The position numbers and the translations under genes are program-made. Positions 25,241 through 35,783 of a stretch of 64,000 nucleotides of DNA are shown here, piece after piece. How positions within the stretch are numbered: the stretch's first letter is position 1; each line of letters begins with the position of its first letter. The stretch comes from Centrapalus pauciflorus (lineage: Eukaryota > Streptophyta > Magnoliopsida > Asterales > Asteraceae). A model generated the notes under the pieces. It made no database searches. It saw only the letters and a list, made by a program, of their open reading frames with translations, and was not told the DNA's origin. The stretch lies in contig JAANYP010007168.1 in assembly GCA_020465985.1 (NCBI GenBank), positions 1 to 64,000 on the forward strand. Direction: 5' to 3'.

Positions 25241-26753
25241 AAAGAGTCAAATATGAGGTAACATCGTTGACAGAGCTAATAAGTGGTTGCAACTGTGAGA
25301 TTCGTTATCACATGAGGAAAACTAATGTGGTTGCAGATGCTCATAGCCGAAAGAAATGAGTTAAGCCGTTAAGAGTACCAGCCCTAGTTATAACCACTCA
25401 ATCAAACCCTCCTTTCTTAGTTCATGAAGTTTTTAAGGAGGAAAATATGAAAAATAAAGCCCTGCACAGAATGGATAAATAGTTTGAATAAGGGTTAATG
25501 GAAATCAATACTTCACGAATAGAGTCGGGTTACCCTGTTTTTAATAGAGTATGAAAATTGGTTACAGATGACGGACACAAATCAAGATATGTCGTTCACC
25601 CCAGATCTGATAAAATGTATCATAGGGAACTATACGGGTGGCCTATCATGAAGGATGACATTGCCACATATGTCAACAAATTTCTAACATGCTCCAAAGT
25701 TAAGACCAACATCAGAAACCATTTGAGTAATATTCGACCACCTAACAAAATCCGCGCGTTCCTACCAATCAAGAAGAACATCAGGATGAATAAGCTAGTC
25801 CAAACGTACCTCAAGGAAGTCGTCTCCGGACACGGAGTGCCTATCATAATCATTTTTGATATGGATAGCAGATCTACAACTAAGCTTTTGGCAATAATTA
25901 TAGCAAACTGTGGATACAAACTTGGACATGAGTACCACATATCACTCTCAGACCAATGGTCAGAATAATAGAACGATCCAAACCCTAGAACATACATTAA
26001 GAGCCTGTGTAATGGATACTCATTTGCCTTAGTGGTATTATCGTACTACAATAGCTATCACTCAAGTATTAAAGCTGCTCCGTTTGAGGCCCTCTACGGG
26101 CAAAAGTGTCGATCACCGATTTATTGGGAAGAAGTGGGAAATGGCCAAATCACTGGCGTTAAGATCATTCACGAAACTACCGAAAGGAAAGTACAGATAC
26201 GAAACTGACTAAAAGTTGCCTGCGATTGAAAGAAAGTTATGTAGATGAAAATAGAAAATCCCTTGAGTTCTAATTAGGAGAACGAGTACTGATGAAAGTC
26301 TCGCCATGGAAGGGCGTGATACGATTTGGGAAACAAGGATAATTAAACCCTCGATATATTGGCAATGCAAAGTCTTAAAGGGAATTGGACTCGTAGCTTA
26401 TCGTTTAAAGTTACCACCAGAGCTTATAGCAGCATGCACAATACCTTCCATGTATCGATTAAGAAGAAGTGTTTGTTAGAGGAGACACTTGTTACCCCTT
26501 GGAAGAGATCCAGCTAACTGATAAACTTCGCTTCATCAAAGAGCCGGTTGAAATCATGGACCGTATGGTCAAAGGATTGAAGCACGGTTGTATACCTATC
26601 CTCAAGGTCAGATGGAATTCTAGACATGGACCACAATTCACTTAGGCATGCAAAGGCCAGTTTAAGCAAAGATGCTCTCATATACTCTTAAGTAACAATA
26701 CCCCTGAGGAAACAGGATAAAATTTCGGGACGAAATTCCTTAACAGGGGAGAC
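25241..26753 (+). pseudogene. Gypsy G4 pol remnant (RNase H end, integrase, chromodomain-like tail) and polypurine tract
   Basis: Heavily decayed. Visible are the RNase H end (NVVADA with SRK, about 25325-25355), the integrase zinc-binding region (25558-25710: GHKSRY, LTCSKVK), and part of the core (KEVVSGHGVP, then YHSSIKAAPFEALYGQKC near 26050-26110). SPWKGVIRFGKQG lies near 26300 and the tail KEPVEIMDRMVK near 26530. The segment with the first catalytic Asp appears deleted near 25745-25785. The polypurine tract AACAGGGGAGAC (about 26742-26753) precedes the LTR. Same family as G5. Confidence 0.82.
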
Positions 26754-27305
26754 TGTAACATCCGGCAGTAAACCAGGTTAGCAACAATGACCTAATCTGT
26801 ATTTAATAGCCAATTATAATCTAATCAGTGGTCATTAGAAATTAATCAAAGTGATTAACAATGCTCATTAGAAAATTCAACTCAATTAGAATCAAATTCA
26901 TCGGTGCGATGAATCGGGAAATCAATTAATCGGATCAATTTACGTTATGAAGGATTAATTCAACTAAGTACATAATTAAATTATGATTAGTGACACTAAT
27001 CAAACACAAATACAATTACTTAACATTAATTTTGCAAGACTAAAACAATTCATTAAAACAATGCATCCATAAGTATTTATGAATTTACAAGAAAAGGGAA
27101 ATACAAGAATACATTTCTAAATACTTTTATACAAAAAAAAATTTAAAATACATGTATAATACATGTATGGCCAGCCATAGACATGTGATGTATTAGAGGT
27201 TGACTTCTATTTTTTTAATATTACTTTAAACACAATCATTTTGTTTAAAAGTGCACTCTACCTTTTCATCCATGTCTTTCATCATTTGAAAGACCAAACA
27301 CTTTG

Positions 27306-27317
27306 CCTATAAATAAG
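27306..27317 (+). promoter_or_regulatory. TATA box of the Gypsy G4 LTR
   Basis: CCTATAAATAAG, about 550 bp into the LTR, followed by a C/T-rich region suited to transcription start. The homologous position in the G5 5' LTR reads CTATAAATAGAG. Confidence 0.65.
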
Positions 27318-28179
27318 ACCTCATTTCTCACTTCTTTTCCACACTTCAAACATCAAAAATCTCTCCTTTCTTCTCTAAAAACCGGATCTATACACACACA
27401 CATCACAAACCCTTTCATTCAAGTGTTCTTCAAGTGTTCTTCAAGAAATTCAACTGTTTTTGGTGCATATCTTGCAAGGATTTCAACTTCTACTCAAAAT
27501 CATATTCTAAACACTTCAAAGTAAGTAAATACTAACTTATTTCATCATACATTTATGTTTATGTAAGTCTTGCATAATATATATATAATCACCAACAACA
27601 ACAAGTTTCATAAAAACTCAAGTTTATAAATTTCTAGTTTTTGTTTTTAAGTTGTTTCTTTAAATGTGTTTATGAATATATGAACACATCATAAAAGTGC
27701 TAACATTATGAAAACAAGTGATATATATGTGTTTTATAATTTTTATACAAGTAGTCTTTGAATAAACAACAAGAATCATAAGTTATTTCAAGTTCAAAAA
27801 CTGCGGCTTTTCGGCAGAAAATTTTTATCGACTTTGAAAAATCATAACTAATTCATAACTTAACGAAATGAGTTGATTCTTGTCTCAAACGTTAGATCTA
27901 TGTCTTAGCTATAGATCTGTAAGTTTTCATAATTTATTTTGGAGTTTAAGACCTCCAGAAATTATTTGGGAAACCGAAAGTTTGACAGCTCAAAAATGGC
28001 CAACATAGGGTTTTTAACGAGCTTTTTCACCAACCTAAACATCTCGAAAAATGGTCGTTCTTGATTCTAATAATCCTTTGTATATAGTAGTTTAATGTCC
28101 TAGAAACCAAAGTCTAAAACATTTTGGAGCTTGGTCAAAAACAGCCTCAAAGTAGGCCGAAAAACCTCCGAAAAAGCTG

Positions 28180-28185
<6 letters not shown>

Positions 28186-28264
<79 letters not shown>
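28186..28264. repeat. (TA)n microsatellite in the G4 LTR
   Basis: About 39 TA units, with a smaller TA run near 28333-28352. Confidence 0.97.
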
Positions 28265-28267
<3 letters not shown>

Positions 28268-29237
28268 TGACGTTTTAAGCGAATTTTATTTATAAACTTG
28301 TAATGTTGGGTGATTTAAGACATAAAAATCTATAAATATATATATATATATATCATCATATATTAGAGATATTAAGTCCTTATTATCATTTAGAACTCGA
28401 TTAAACTCACTCGACGCATCATCCATCTATTTACGCTAAAAAGCTTTTTACGCTCGTTTTGCCATCACAACCTCGGTGAGTCCTCATAGCCCCTATTTTC
28501 ACAATGTTATGTTTTGGGGATGAAATACATGCTTCGTTTTTATATGGACACGAAAACATCTTCATTTCTATTATGTATTACACATGTGGTTCCATCAGCC
28601 CTTATATCATGAACCGTTAATTGCATTTATTTGTAAGCGCGAATATATTGTGGATAGATCTATTGGGAGTCATGTCCCCCACTCGGGTTAGTTCGGGTCG
28701 GCTAACAGCGGGTGCATATATATTCAACACACGGTATTACGTATGGGAATACTGCACAGGGCAAACTCATTTTAATTAAGCTTCGGTTGCATGATGGTTT
28801 ATATGTAATACATAACATGGAATTTATGATTTTATAAAATCAATCTCTATTATTGTTGTCCATACAAGTCAGATTTACGTGTAAACCTATGAGCTCACCA
28901 ACAATTTTGTTGACGTATTTTAGCGTGTATTTTCAGGAAATTAAGGCATGTCCATCACATCGATAGTATTTTCAAGCTTCCGCATTTAAGGAGTCGCACT
29001 CAGTTTCAAACCATCGGAGATTTATTTGCATTATTTTGGATGATTTAATTATGTATTTAAATCTCTGTACCTTGCGAACTTCTCTTTATCATTTTGGGTT
29101 ATGTAAAACATTTATATCTTGTTAAAGTTACACCGATGTATTTTTGAAAATGTCCATATAGTGGTCGTTCATTATGATTATGGTTACGCTTCCGCGACGT
29201 CGCGCTTCGTTGCCAACCGGGGTAACGGGGTGTGACA

Positions 29238-30170
29238 GAGCCCAAACAAAGAAATTCTAGTTGATGAAGAAGACGAAGCTGATGAAATCGTCATTCAAGA
29301 TCAACCAGTCATGGAACACTATGCAAAGTCAGACCAGATTCCAATAGATCTAGACAGTCTGAGGTCAACAATCAATGATAAATCGGATGATGTTGCATCT
29401 CAAGAAACAGATAAGGAGCTATCTAATGAAGAGAAGAGACAACTTTGGTTCAAGAAAGAAGAGAAGAAGCCTGAATTAGCTGTGAAAGAGAAAATGAGAT
29501 TGCCAAGTCCAGGGAAACTATCTGGAGGCATTCTCAGTTGGTTTTTCGACATAAAATTGCAACTCTTTGTACTGAAAAGAATAGATGGGATCCAGTATTT
29601 GAGGAGAAAACTCAAAGTCTTCAACACATTGCCTAAATGTGAAGTAAAGGAGCTGGCATGGAAGAATCTGATCAACCTAGGAGACGACCAGTATGCAGAA
29701 GTGATTGCTAGAATCATCAGAAAAGAAGGTCGGTCTGGAAGGTTTGATCGAATGAAGCCAAGGGAAGGAAAGAGAGTTATGGATTAGTCAAGGATAGATC
29801 CATTGACTGGAAAGCCTTGGATGAAGACGTTTTACAAGCCGGTTCGATGCCTAAAGAAGTTTCCATTGAAGCCAATGCCACAGGATGTTCTAACAAATAT
29901 AAAAATTGGTGGTTCGTTGATAATGAAACAGCTGAGGCAATTATGGAAGATCAAGACGAAAGAGTTATTTTAAAAGTGTATTACCCTCTGCACCTTGTAA
30001 ACCTGTCTCAGGCCGACTTGTTGAAAATTCATGAGCAACCAATCTATTTTCACGAAGGTTGGAGTTCAGAAGGCAATAAGTACCAGAAGGTTGTAAAGGT
30101 TTGTGTAGAACAGGGTTTGTATGCTGTTAGCATTTTAAATAAGCCTAGTTCTATAGAGTAATTGAATATC
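29238..30170 (+). pseudogene. C-terminal part of a Copia ORF3 (plus-strand copy)
   Basis: Two open pieces (29311-29787 and 29817-30161) broken by a TAG near 29786. Recognisable blocks are EEKRQLWFKKEEKK, LPKCEVKELAWKNLINLGDD, RKEGRSGRFDRMKPREGK, WWFVDNETAEAIMEDQDE and LHLVNLSQADLLKIHEQP. The same blocks occur on the minus strand at 32500-33650. The LHLVNLS...L..LH segment also resembles WHMVQKLTKDELIRMH in the ORF3 of element 2, so this is a distant form of that protein. Its N-terminal part is cut off at 29237 by the Gypsy G4 LTR. Function unknown. Confidence 0.75.
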
Positions 30171-30189
30171 TAATTAGAAGCTATCGTCA

Positions 30190-30199
30190 AGGGGGAGTG
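30190..30199 (+). other. Polypurine tract before LTR A
   Basis: AGGGGGAGTG directly before the LTR start, the usual plus-strand primer. Confidence 0.8.
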
Positions 30200-30773
30200 T
30201 GTTAGTGCACCCTGTGTGACGATAGCTATCTAATAGATAGTCTTTTGTAATAGATCAGGTTTTGCGAATACAAGTTATATATGTTTGATCTTGTTTGTGT
30301 TTGATGTTTACTTAAGTTCAAATATAAGTTCAAACATAAGTTCAAAGATAAGTTCAAACATAAGTTCTAGAACAAGTTCAAAGATAAGTTCAAGAATAAG
30401 TTCAAGGCTAGGGTTTGAACTTAGTGGAGCTAAGTTCGAAGTAGTAGTGGACAAGTTCGTGGGCTTGGGCCTAAATGAACTTGTCTAAGCTAAGTTCGAA
30501 CTTAACCTCTATACTTAAGAGTTAATCCATATGATTAAAGGACTTTTACAGAAATTAGCGTTCAGAGCTCGTATAGTGCACGTACGAACTTGTGAGATTT
30601 CAGAGAGTCGTTTCGGAGAAATACACGTGTCGGGTCGTTCATCGTAACGTCTATCATTGTGTTCGTCTCCGGGTTACAGTGTGTGTGATCGATCCGTTAA
30701 ACCCCTAACGAGGATTCCGTGCTCATTGGAAGGTGTCGCGTCAAGATCAGATCCGTAGGTAGGTGACCTTACA
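30200..30773 (+). repeat. LTR A (Copia, plus orientation) with AAGTTC repeats
   Basis: 574 bp, starting TGTTAGTGCACCC and ending GACCTTACA. Between 30310 and 30510 the word AAGTTC occurs about 11 times and its reverse GAACTT about four times, spaced mostly 9-12 bp. It is the same family as LTR B at 31820-32466: start TGTTGGTACACCC, and shared ACGAGGATTCCG near the end. Confidence 0.8.
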
Positions 30774-31819
30774 GAAGCTGACTTCTCCTTAGTGCTGCCC
30801 AAAGGAACGGATCCAGCAGGCTTGGCAGCAGTAGGTTTGGAAACAGCTTTAGAACCGACCAGGCTATGCACGAAGAAAGCCAAGTTGTCCTTAACCTCAG
30901 CTAACTGTGCAAAGAAATTTGCAAGGGAGGATGATTGAGAAATGGTAGTGGCTGAAAGAAGGGATTTGGAAGCCCTGTTAGTGTCACTGAACATCAGACT
31001 TTAAGCTGGGCAAGAGTTATGTTGATTGATTCTTGCACATCCTCAAAGCCTGATGCCATAGTGTTGGACAGAGACCAAACCAAGAAGCCTCCCAGTTGGA
31101 GTTGAGAGAGGAGGGTCTTCATCAAAAACCGGGGTGTGAAATACTTTGTTTCCAATCACATGAAACACCATTGACTTCAGGAATGGTTGGGAGTTGTACA
31201 AATTGTTACCACAGACATGCTTGAATATGAGACTTAAGAATTTGCGGTACCTTACAGAGGGGGTGCGTTGGTCCTATTCCACAAAGGCCCTCAAATTACC
31301 AAAGATCCATTTGGTCATATTCAATGTAGTCCCATCCATAAACTGTAAAGCCATTTGAACTTCATCTCGGCTGAGCTGGTCAAATGAACCAACCTTGCAG
31401 CTTAGAGTCATCACCACAGAGGCAAAGAGAAAGGTGTAAGTTGGTGCTAGTTCTTTCCTGAATAGAGTAGCACCCACCCTTGGTGCAGATACGCCATAAC
31501 ATCGTAGCAGGTATGCCATTTGTTGATTTTCAGGTTGTGGTTTGTCATATTTCTCAACTACAGGAAGATGAAGTACCTCCTGAAGAAGAGCAGCAGTGAT
31601 TTCAATAACTTGAGTGTTGTTGAGAATGGTTCCTCGAATGGTCTTAGTAGCAGAGTCATAAGAACAAGTTTACCATAACTCATAGACCATTTCTTGAAAC
31701 ATGACACCAGGAGTGGCTGTCATGGCATAGTTCAGAGGGTGAGTTTTCAGGATTTCAACCATCGGTTCATAGCCTTTGCCAACCTAGTTCTTAGGAATGG
31801 TCAGGTTTGCCACATAGTT
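30774..31819 (-). pseudogene. N-terminal domain of Copia ORF3 (likely from element 3)
   Basis: Minus-strand reading, broken by two stops and small shifts. Blocks are YEPMVEILKTHPLNYAM, TPGVMFQEMVYELW, GTILNNTQVIEITAALL and a segment around TKWIFGNL. They line up with the ORF3 N-terminal domain of element 2 (DFLRHSHIHHALNINPT, IYISHIEQFW, RFNFSNMIFQ). It is probably the continuation of the ORF3 that starts at 33705, separated from it by an inserted 'ORF3 C-terminal part + LTR B'. The open part 31274-31519 is the longest intact stretch. Function unknown. Confidence 0.65.
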
Positions 31820-32466
31820 TGTGGGTAAGGTCCACCCCTCTCGGATCTATCGAGGCGTGACGACGTCAAACGATAGCGGAATCCTCGTTTAATGGTAGCA
31901 GATCGATCACAAGCAATCACAAATGGGAAAAACGGAGCCAAATACGATGCTAGTCGAATGAATATCGACCCCACAAGATGTATCGCTCCTCTCGTTGCTT
32001 TGCTGCTAGCAAAATCGTCTGAAATGCGAGTTCTCAAAGTCGTAATGAATTATTGAACATAAGTTCATGATATAACTCTTAAGTTCGTGCACGGACCAAA
32101 CCCACAAACTTATGGGTTCAAGCCCATGCAGCTAAGTTCGTATGAACTTATCAACCGTAAGTTCATACCTCATGAACTTATCAGCCATAAGTTTATATCT
32201 CATGAACTTATCTGCCATAAGTTCATACCTCATGAACTTATCATCATAAGTTCATACCTCATGAACTTATCACCATAAGTTCATACCTCATGCACTTATC
32301 TAGCAATCATGAACTTAACATGCAAACATGAACATAACACACAATCATGAACTTAAGACATATACATGAACATATAACCATGACTTGTATTAATAAGGCC
32401 CTATCTATTACAAAAGACTATCAATTACAAAACTATACTGCTATTGTCACACCGGGTGTACCAACA
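31820..32466 (-). repeat. LTR B (Copia, minus orientation) with palindromic repeats
   Basis: 647 bp, starting TGTTGGTACACCC at 32466 on the minus strand and ending CCTTACCCACA at 31820. A polypurine tract (AAAGGGGAGTC, about 32467-32477) lies just outside the start, so it is the 3' LTR of a 5'-truncated copy. It differs from the LTR of element 3 at 51215-52074. Confidence 0.78.
32126..32310. repeat. About 30-bp palindromic tandem repeat in LTR B
   Basis: Five to six units in which GAACTTATC and ATAAGTTC alternate, separated by short spacers such as AGCC and ATACCTCAT. Each unit can form a hairpin with an 8-bp stem. Confidence 0.9.
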
Positions 32467-32477
32467 GACTCCCCTTT

Positions 32478-33650
32478 GATGATAGCTTCTAGTTTATTTT
32501 CATTTATCTATACTTCTAGGCCTATTTAGATTGCTCCCTGCATGCAGTCCCTGTTCAATACGAACCCGAACCACTTTCTGGAATTTTCTGCCTTCAAATA
32601 TCCATCATTCATGATAGAAGATTGGTTGTTCATGAAGCTTCTGCAGATCATCCCGAGAAAGGTTCACAAGATGTAAAGGGTCATATACCTTCAAAATGAC
32701 TTTCTCATCTTCATCTTCTATTATCGCTTCAGCTGTCTCGTTGTCGACGTACCACCACTTTATGTTTCTCAGAACGTCCTGTGGCATGGTCTTCAACGGA
32801 ACCTTCTTCAAGCATCTGACTGGTTTGTAGACTATCTTAGTCTATGGTCTCCCAATAAGAGGATCTATTCTTGATTCATCTACAACTTTCTTACCAACTC
32901 TTGGTTTAATCCTTTCAAACCTTCCAGACCGACCCTCTCTTAAGATAATTTTTGCAACAGCATAGGGGTCGTCTCCTAGGTTGATAAGGTCTTTCCAGGC
33001 TAACTCTTTCACTTCACACTTAGGCAATGAGCTGAAGTCCTTCAGTATTCTTCTCAGATGTTGTAGCCCATCTCTTCTCTTTAAGATAAATAGCTGTAGT
33101 TTTCTGTCAAAGAACTAGCTTAAGATTCCACCTTGCAAATTTCCTGGACTTCGCAATTTCATCTTCTTCTTCGTGGCAAAGTCCGTCTTCTTCTCTTCTC
33201 TCGTGAACCACCATCTTTTCTTCTCTTCCTTTGAGAGCTCCCTGTCTGGCATTTCAGGATCTGATTCATCATTTAGTGCAAAATTTAGCATATCTAGATC
33301 TAACAGACTCTGATCTTCATTTACATACTCTTCTGTGACAGGTTTCTTATGTACAAAAACTTCATCAACATTATCATCTTCGTCTAAGATCACTTCATCA
33401 TCAGACTTCCAGTCAGGTACATCTTCAGGAACAAATCTTTCCTTCCTCAAGATCCTCCTATTCAATGTGGTCTTCAAAGTCAAACCTCAATTCTTCTTCA
33501 TCCAACCCTGACAAGGCTCCGATCAGATCTTCTTCAATAACTTCTGTCGCCTCTGAAGCCTTGTATTTTCCTTTGTCAGCTGCTGATGATCCAGACTCCC
33601 CCTGAGTATCAGCAAGCTGAGAAAATTGTTGCAAGGAAAGATCTGCCAGC
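32478..33650 (-). pseudogene. C-terminal part of a Copia ORF3 (minus-strand copy)
   Basis: Several open pieces (32605-32811, 32842-33027, 33115-33483, 33458-33650) with frame breaks between. Blocks are LSKEEKKRWWFTREEKK, LPKCEVKELAWKDLINLGDD, REGRSGRFERIKPR, WWYVDNETAEAIIEDEDE and LHLVNLSRDDLQKLHEQP. It lies directly upstream of LTR B, so it is the 3' end of an element. It starts in the middle of a protein immediately after the first residues of another ORF3, which suggests a 5'-truncated copy sitting inside element 3. It is an inverted partner of 29238-30170. Confidence 0.75.
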
Positions 33651-33705
33651 ACATGTTCTTTTTGTGCACACGGGATGTAGGTACAAAGGAAGTGTTGGAA
33701 GCCAT
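33651..33705 (-). pseudogene. Start of ORF3 of Copia element 3
   Basis: ATG at 33705 opens a frame beginning MASNTSFVPTSR. After about 17 residues the sequence joins unrelated ORF3 C-terminal coding. The matching N-terminal domain is found at 31819-30774, beyond LTR B. The ATG lies about 130 nt downstream of a TATA box and a C/T-rich leader. Confidence 0.6.
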
Positions 33706-33830
33706 TGTTAAAGTAGATGAGAATGCACAAGTCTCAGACACAAAGTCTTTTGATGGTAGTTAGGGTTTCACAAAGAGTCTGGATATGTAGGGTCACAGCA
33801 GGGATGAAGAAGATGAAACCTAGATAGTCG

Positions 33831-33840
33831 GTATTTATAG
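33831..33840 (-). promoter_or_regulatory. TATA box upstream of ORF3 in element 3
   Basis: CTATAAATAC on the minus strand, about 130 nt before the ORF3 ATG, with a leader rich in CTTCTTCATC. The ORF3 of element 2 has CTTTAAAAGG at nearly the same distance. This suggests ORF3 has its own promoter. Confidence 0.5.
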
Positions 33841-34440
33841 GATTTGAATGTGAGATAATGGGAGATAGAAAAGGGCGGTTGATTTGAAATGTGATGACTA
33901 ACAGAACAGAACGGTTACCACGTCAACACGTTTGTCAGACCAACCTGACACTTTTTCTCTACTTAAACACGTAACACACATTATCCGCAGGTAATTAAGA
34001 TAAATAAATACACAATTCATATAAATCTTAATTAAGAGTCGATGTCAAAGTTGTTGTTTAAACCTATGATGAAAATATTTCATTCAATACTGAAACCTGT
34101 TTATGAATCCTGTGAAGTCATTTAATAGCAGGTTTCAATTTGAAACATGTTCAATAACAGAACAGATTACAAGGCTTGCTTGTATGACAGAATACAGAGT
34201 GAGCAGGTTTCAGGTTTAGACAACAGATCAGGTTTTGAAAGAAAAACTTAGTTTTGAAAGACTTGTTATTTTTTCAAACATGTTACTTGTCAAATCTGTC
34301 CAAATCATAAAGAGTTGGCTAAGTACAGAATTGGTGAAACCTATTCTGTCAAAGCTGTTGTTTCAGATTTTAGCAGATTTGCTTAAGTAACCTTTGAACA
34401 TCAATGACACTTAGTCACTTTTATTTAACATTCCCAACTT
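33841..34440 (-). other. Spacer between pol and ORF3 of element 3, with AACCTGTT words
   Basis: No ORF. Between 34080 and 34370 the words AAACCTGTT, CAGGTTTC and ATCAGGTTTT recur about six times. The same word occurs in the 5' LTR at 52035-52060 and in gag, supporting assignment to element 3. Confidence 0.65.
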
Positions 34441-35783
34441 GCATGCTAGGGAGTTAAACATATCTGCAAGATGTTCTTCTATGGGAACGAAAGTTACCTC
34501 TACATTACCTTTTTGGATGTGATCCCATATGAAGTGATATTTGACCTCTACATGCTTTATTCAGGAGTTGAAGATAGGGTTATTGGAGATGGCTATGGCA
34601 CTGGTATTCTGACACAGCATAAGAGTTTTCCTATATACCAGACCACAATCCTCAAGCTGATGTTGCATCCATAGGATTTGCCCACAGCAGCTTCCAGCAG
34701 CAATATACTCAGCTTTAGTAGTGGAGGTTGAAATAAAGTTCTGCTTCTTGCTGCACAAAATAATCAACTTTCCACCAAGGAGTTGACAGCCACCTGTTGT
34801 GCTTTTTCTATCTAGTCTGCAACCTGCAAAATCAGAATCTGTGTAGCCAATTAGATCAAGGCTGGAGTCTTTGGGATACTAAAGACCCAAATCTGGTGTA
34901 CCTTTAGGTATCTGATGATTATTTTCATAGCAGCTAAATGGGATTCTTTTAAATCAGATTGAAACCTATCTCGTAAACAGGTAGCAAACATTATGTCTGG
35001 TCTACTAGTTGTTAGATATAGAAAGCTCCCAATCATACCTCTATAACCTGTTACAGAAACAGGCTTGCCACAAGTATTAGCATCTAATTTAACATTGGTT
35101 GCCTTTGGGGTTTTGATGGAAGAACATTGATCAAATTTGAACTTTTTCAAAAGATCTAATGTGTACTTTCTTTGACTTATAAAAATTCTATTTAAGGTTT
35201 GGTTAACCTGTAATCCTAGAAAGAAAGTTAGTTCACTCATCATGCTCATTTCATACTTGGATTTCATGAGCATTGAAAAATTCTTGCATAGTTGTTCATT
35301 AGTAGAACCAAATATAATGTCATCCATATAGATTTGAACCAGGATAATATTAGACTTCACTTTCTTTATGAACAATGTAGTATCCACTTTACCTCTGGAA
35401 TATCCATAGAGTGCTTTGTCCAACTTATAGACAAAACCTGGATGATGGTTATTTTCAAAACCTTGAGGCTGCTTAACATATACCTCTTCTTGCACCTTAC
35501 CATTTAAAAATGCATTCTTCACATCCACTTGAAATACTTTCATGTTCTTGTGAGCAGCATATGCCAGAAACAAACGAATTGCTTCTAGCCTAGCCACTGG
35601 AGCAAATGTTTCATCATAGTTAATACCTTCTTCCTGTCTATACCCTTGAGCAACTAGTCTTGCCTTATTTCTAATGATATGACTTTGCTCATCCATTTTC
35701 ATTCTGAAACCCCATTTTGTGCAAATTATTGTTTTACCTTTTGGCATAGGGACCAACTTCCATACTTTGTTTCTCTAAAACTG
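34441..35783 (-). pseudogene. Reverse transcriptase / RNase H of Copia element 3
   Basis: The open part 34851-35756 begins in RT (KWGFRMKMDEQ, ARLVAQGYRQEEGI, FQVDVKNAFLNG) and has the catalytic IYMDDIIFGS and FFLGLQVNQ. About 20 residues are missing after ALYGY: the LKQAPRAWY-type block present in element 2 is deleted and SRGKVDTTLF follows directly. RNase H follows in 34561-34767 (STSTTKAEYIAAGSCC) after a frame break near 34800. The end of RNase H decays towards 34441. Confidence 0.87.

Larger units (their letters stand above)
26754..29237 (+). repeat. 3' LTR of Gypsy G4
   Basis: 2484 bp, starting TGTAACATCCGGC and ending GGGGTGTGACA. It is homologous along most of its length to the G5 LTR at 56013-58225 in reverse. 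It holds a TATA box (CCTATAAATAAG, 27306-27317), a short leader ORF shared with G5 and a GTAAGT splice-donor-like site at 27521. A TA array lies at 28186-28264 and a TTTTCAG acceptor-like site at 28931-28936. It ends against an ORF3 fragment of a Copia element (29238). Confidence 0.87.

Noticed and set aside
27303..27524. 73-residue ORF in the G4 LTR (with counterparts at 57461-57703 and 63144-63386)
   Set aside because: It lies in the presumed leader exon. The peptides are poorly conserved and begin at non-matching codons; similarity follows the LTR DNA.
30200..32466. LTR A and LTR B as the two LTRs of one short element
   Set aside because: They are in opposite orientation and each has its own polypurine tract and ORF3 end outside it.
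31820..32466. LTR B as the 3' LTR of element 3
   Set aside because: Its ends and word content (AAGTTC) differ from the element 3 LTR at 51215-52074 (AACCTGTT).
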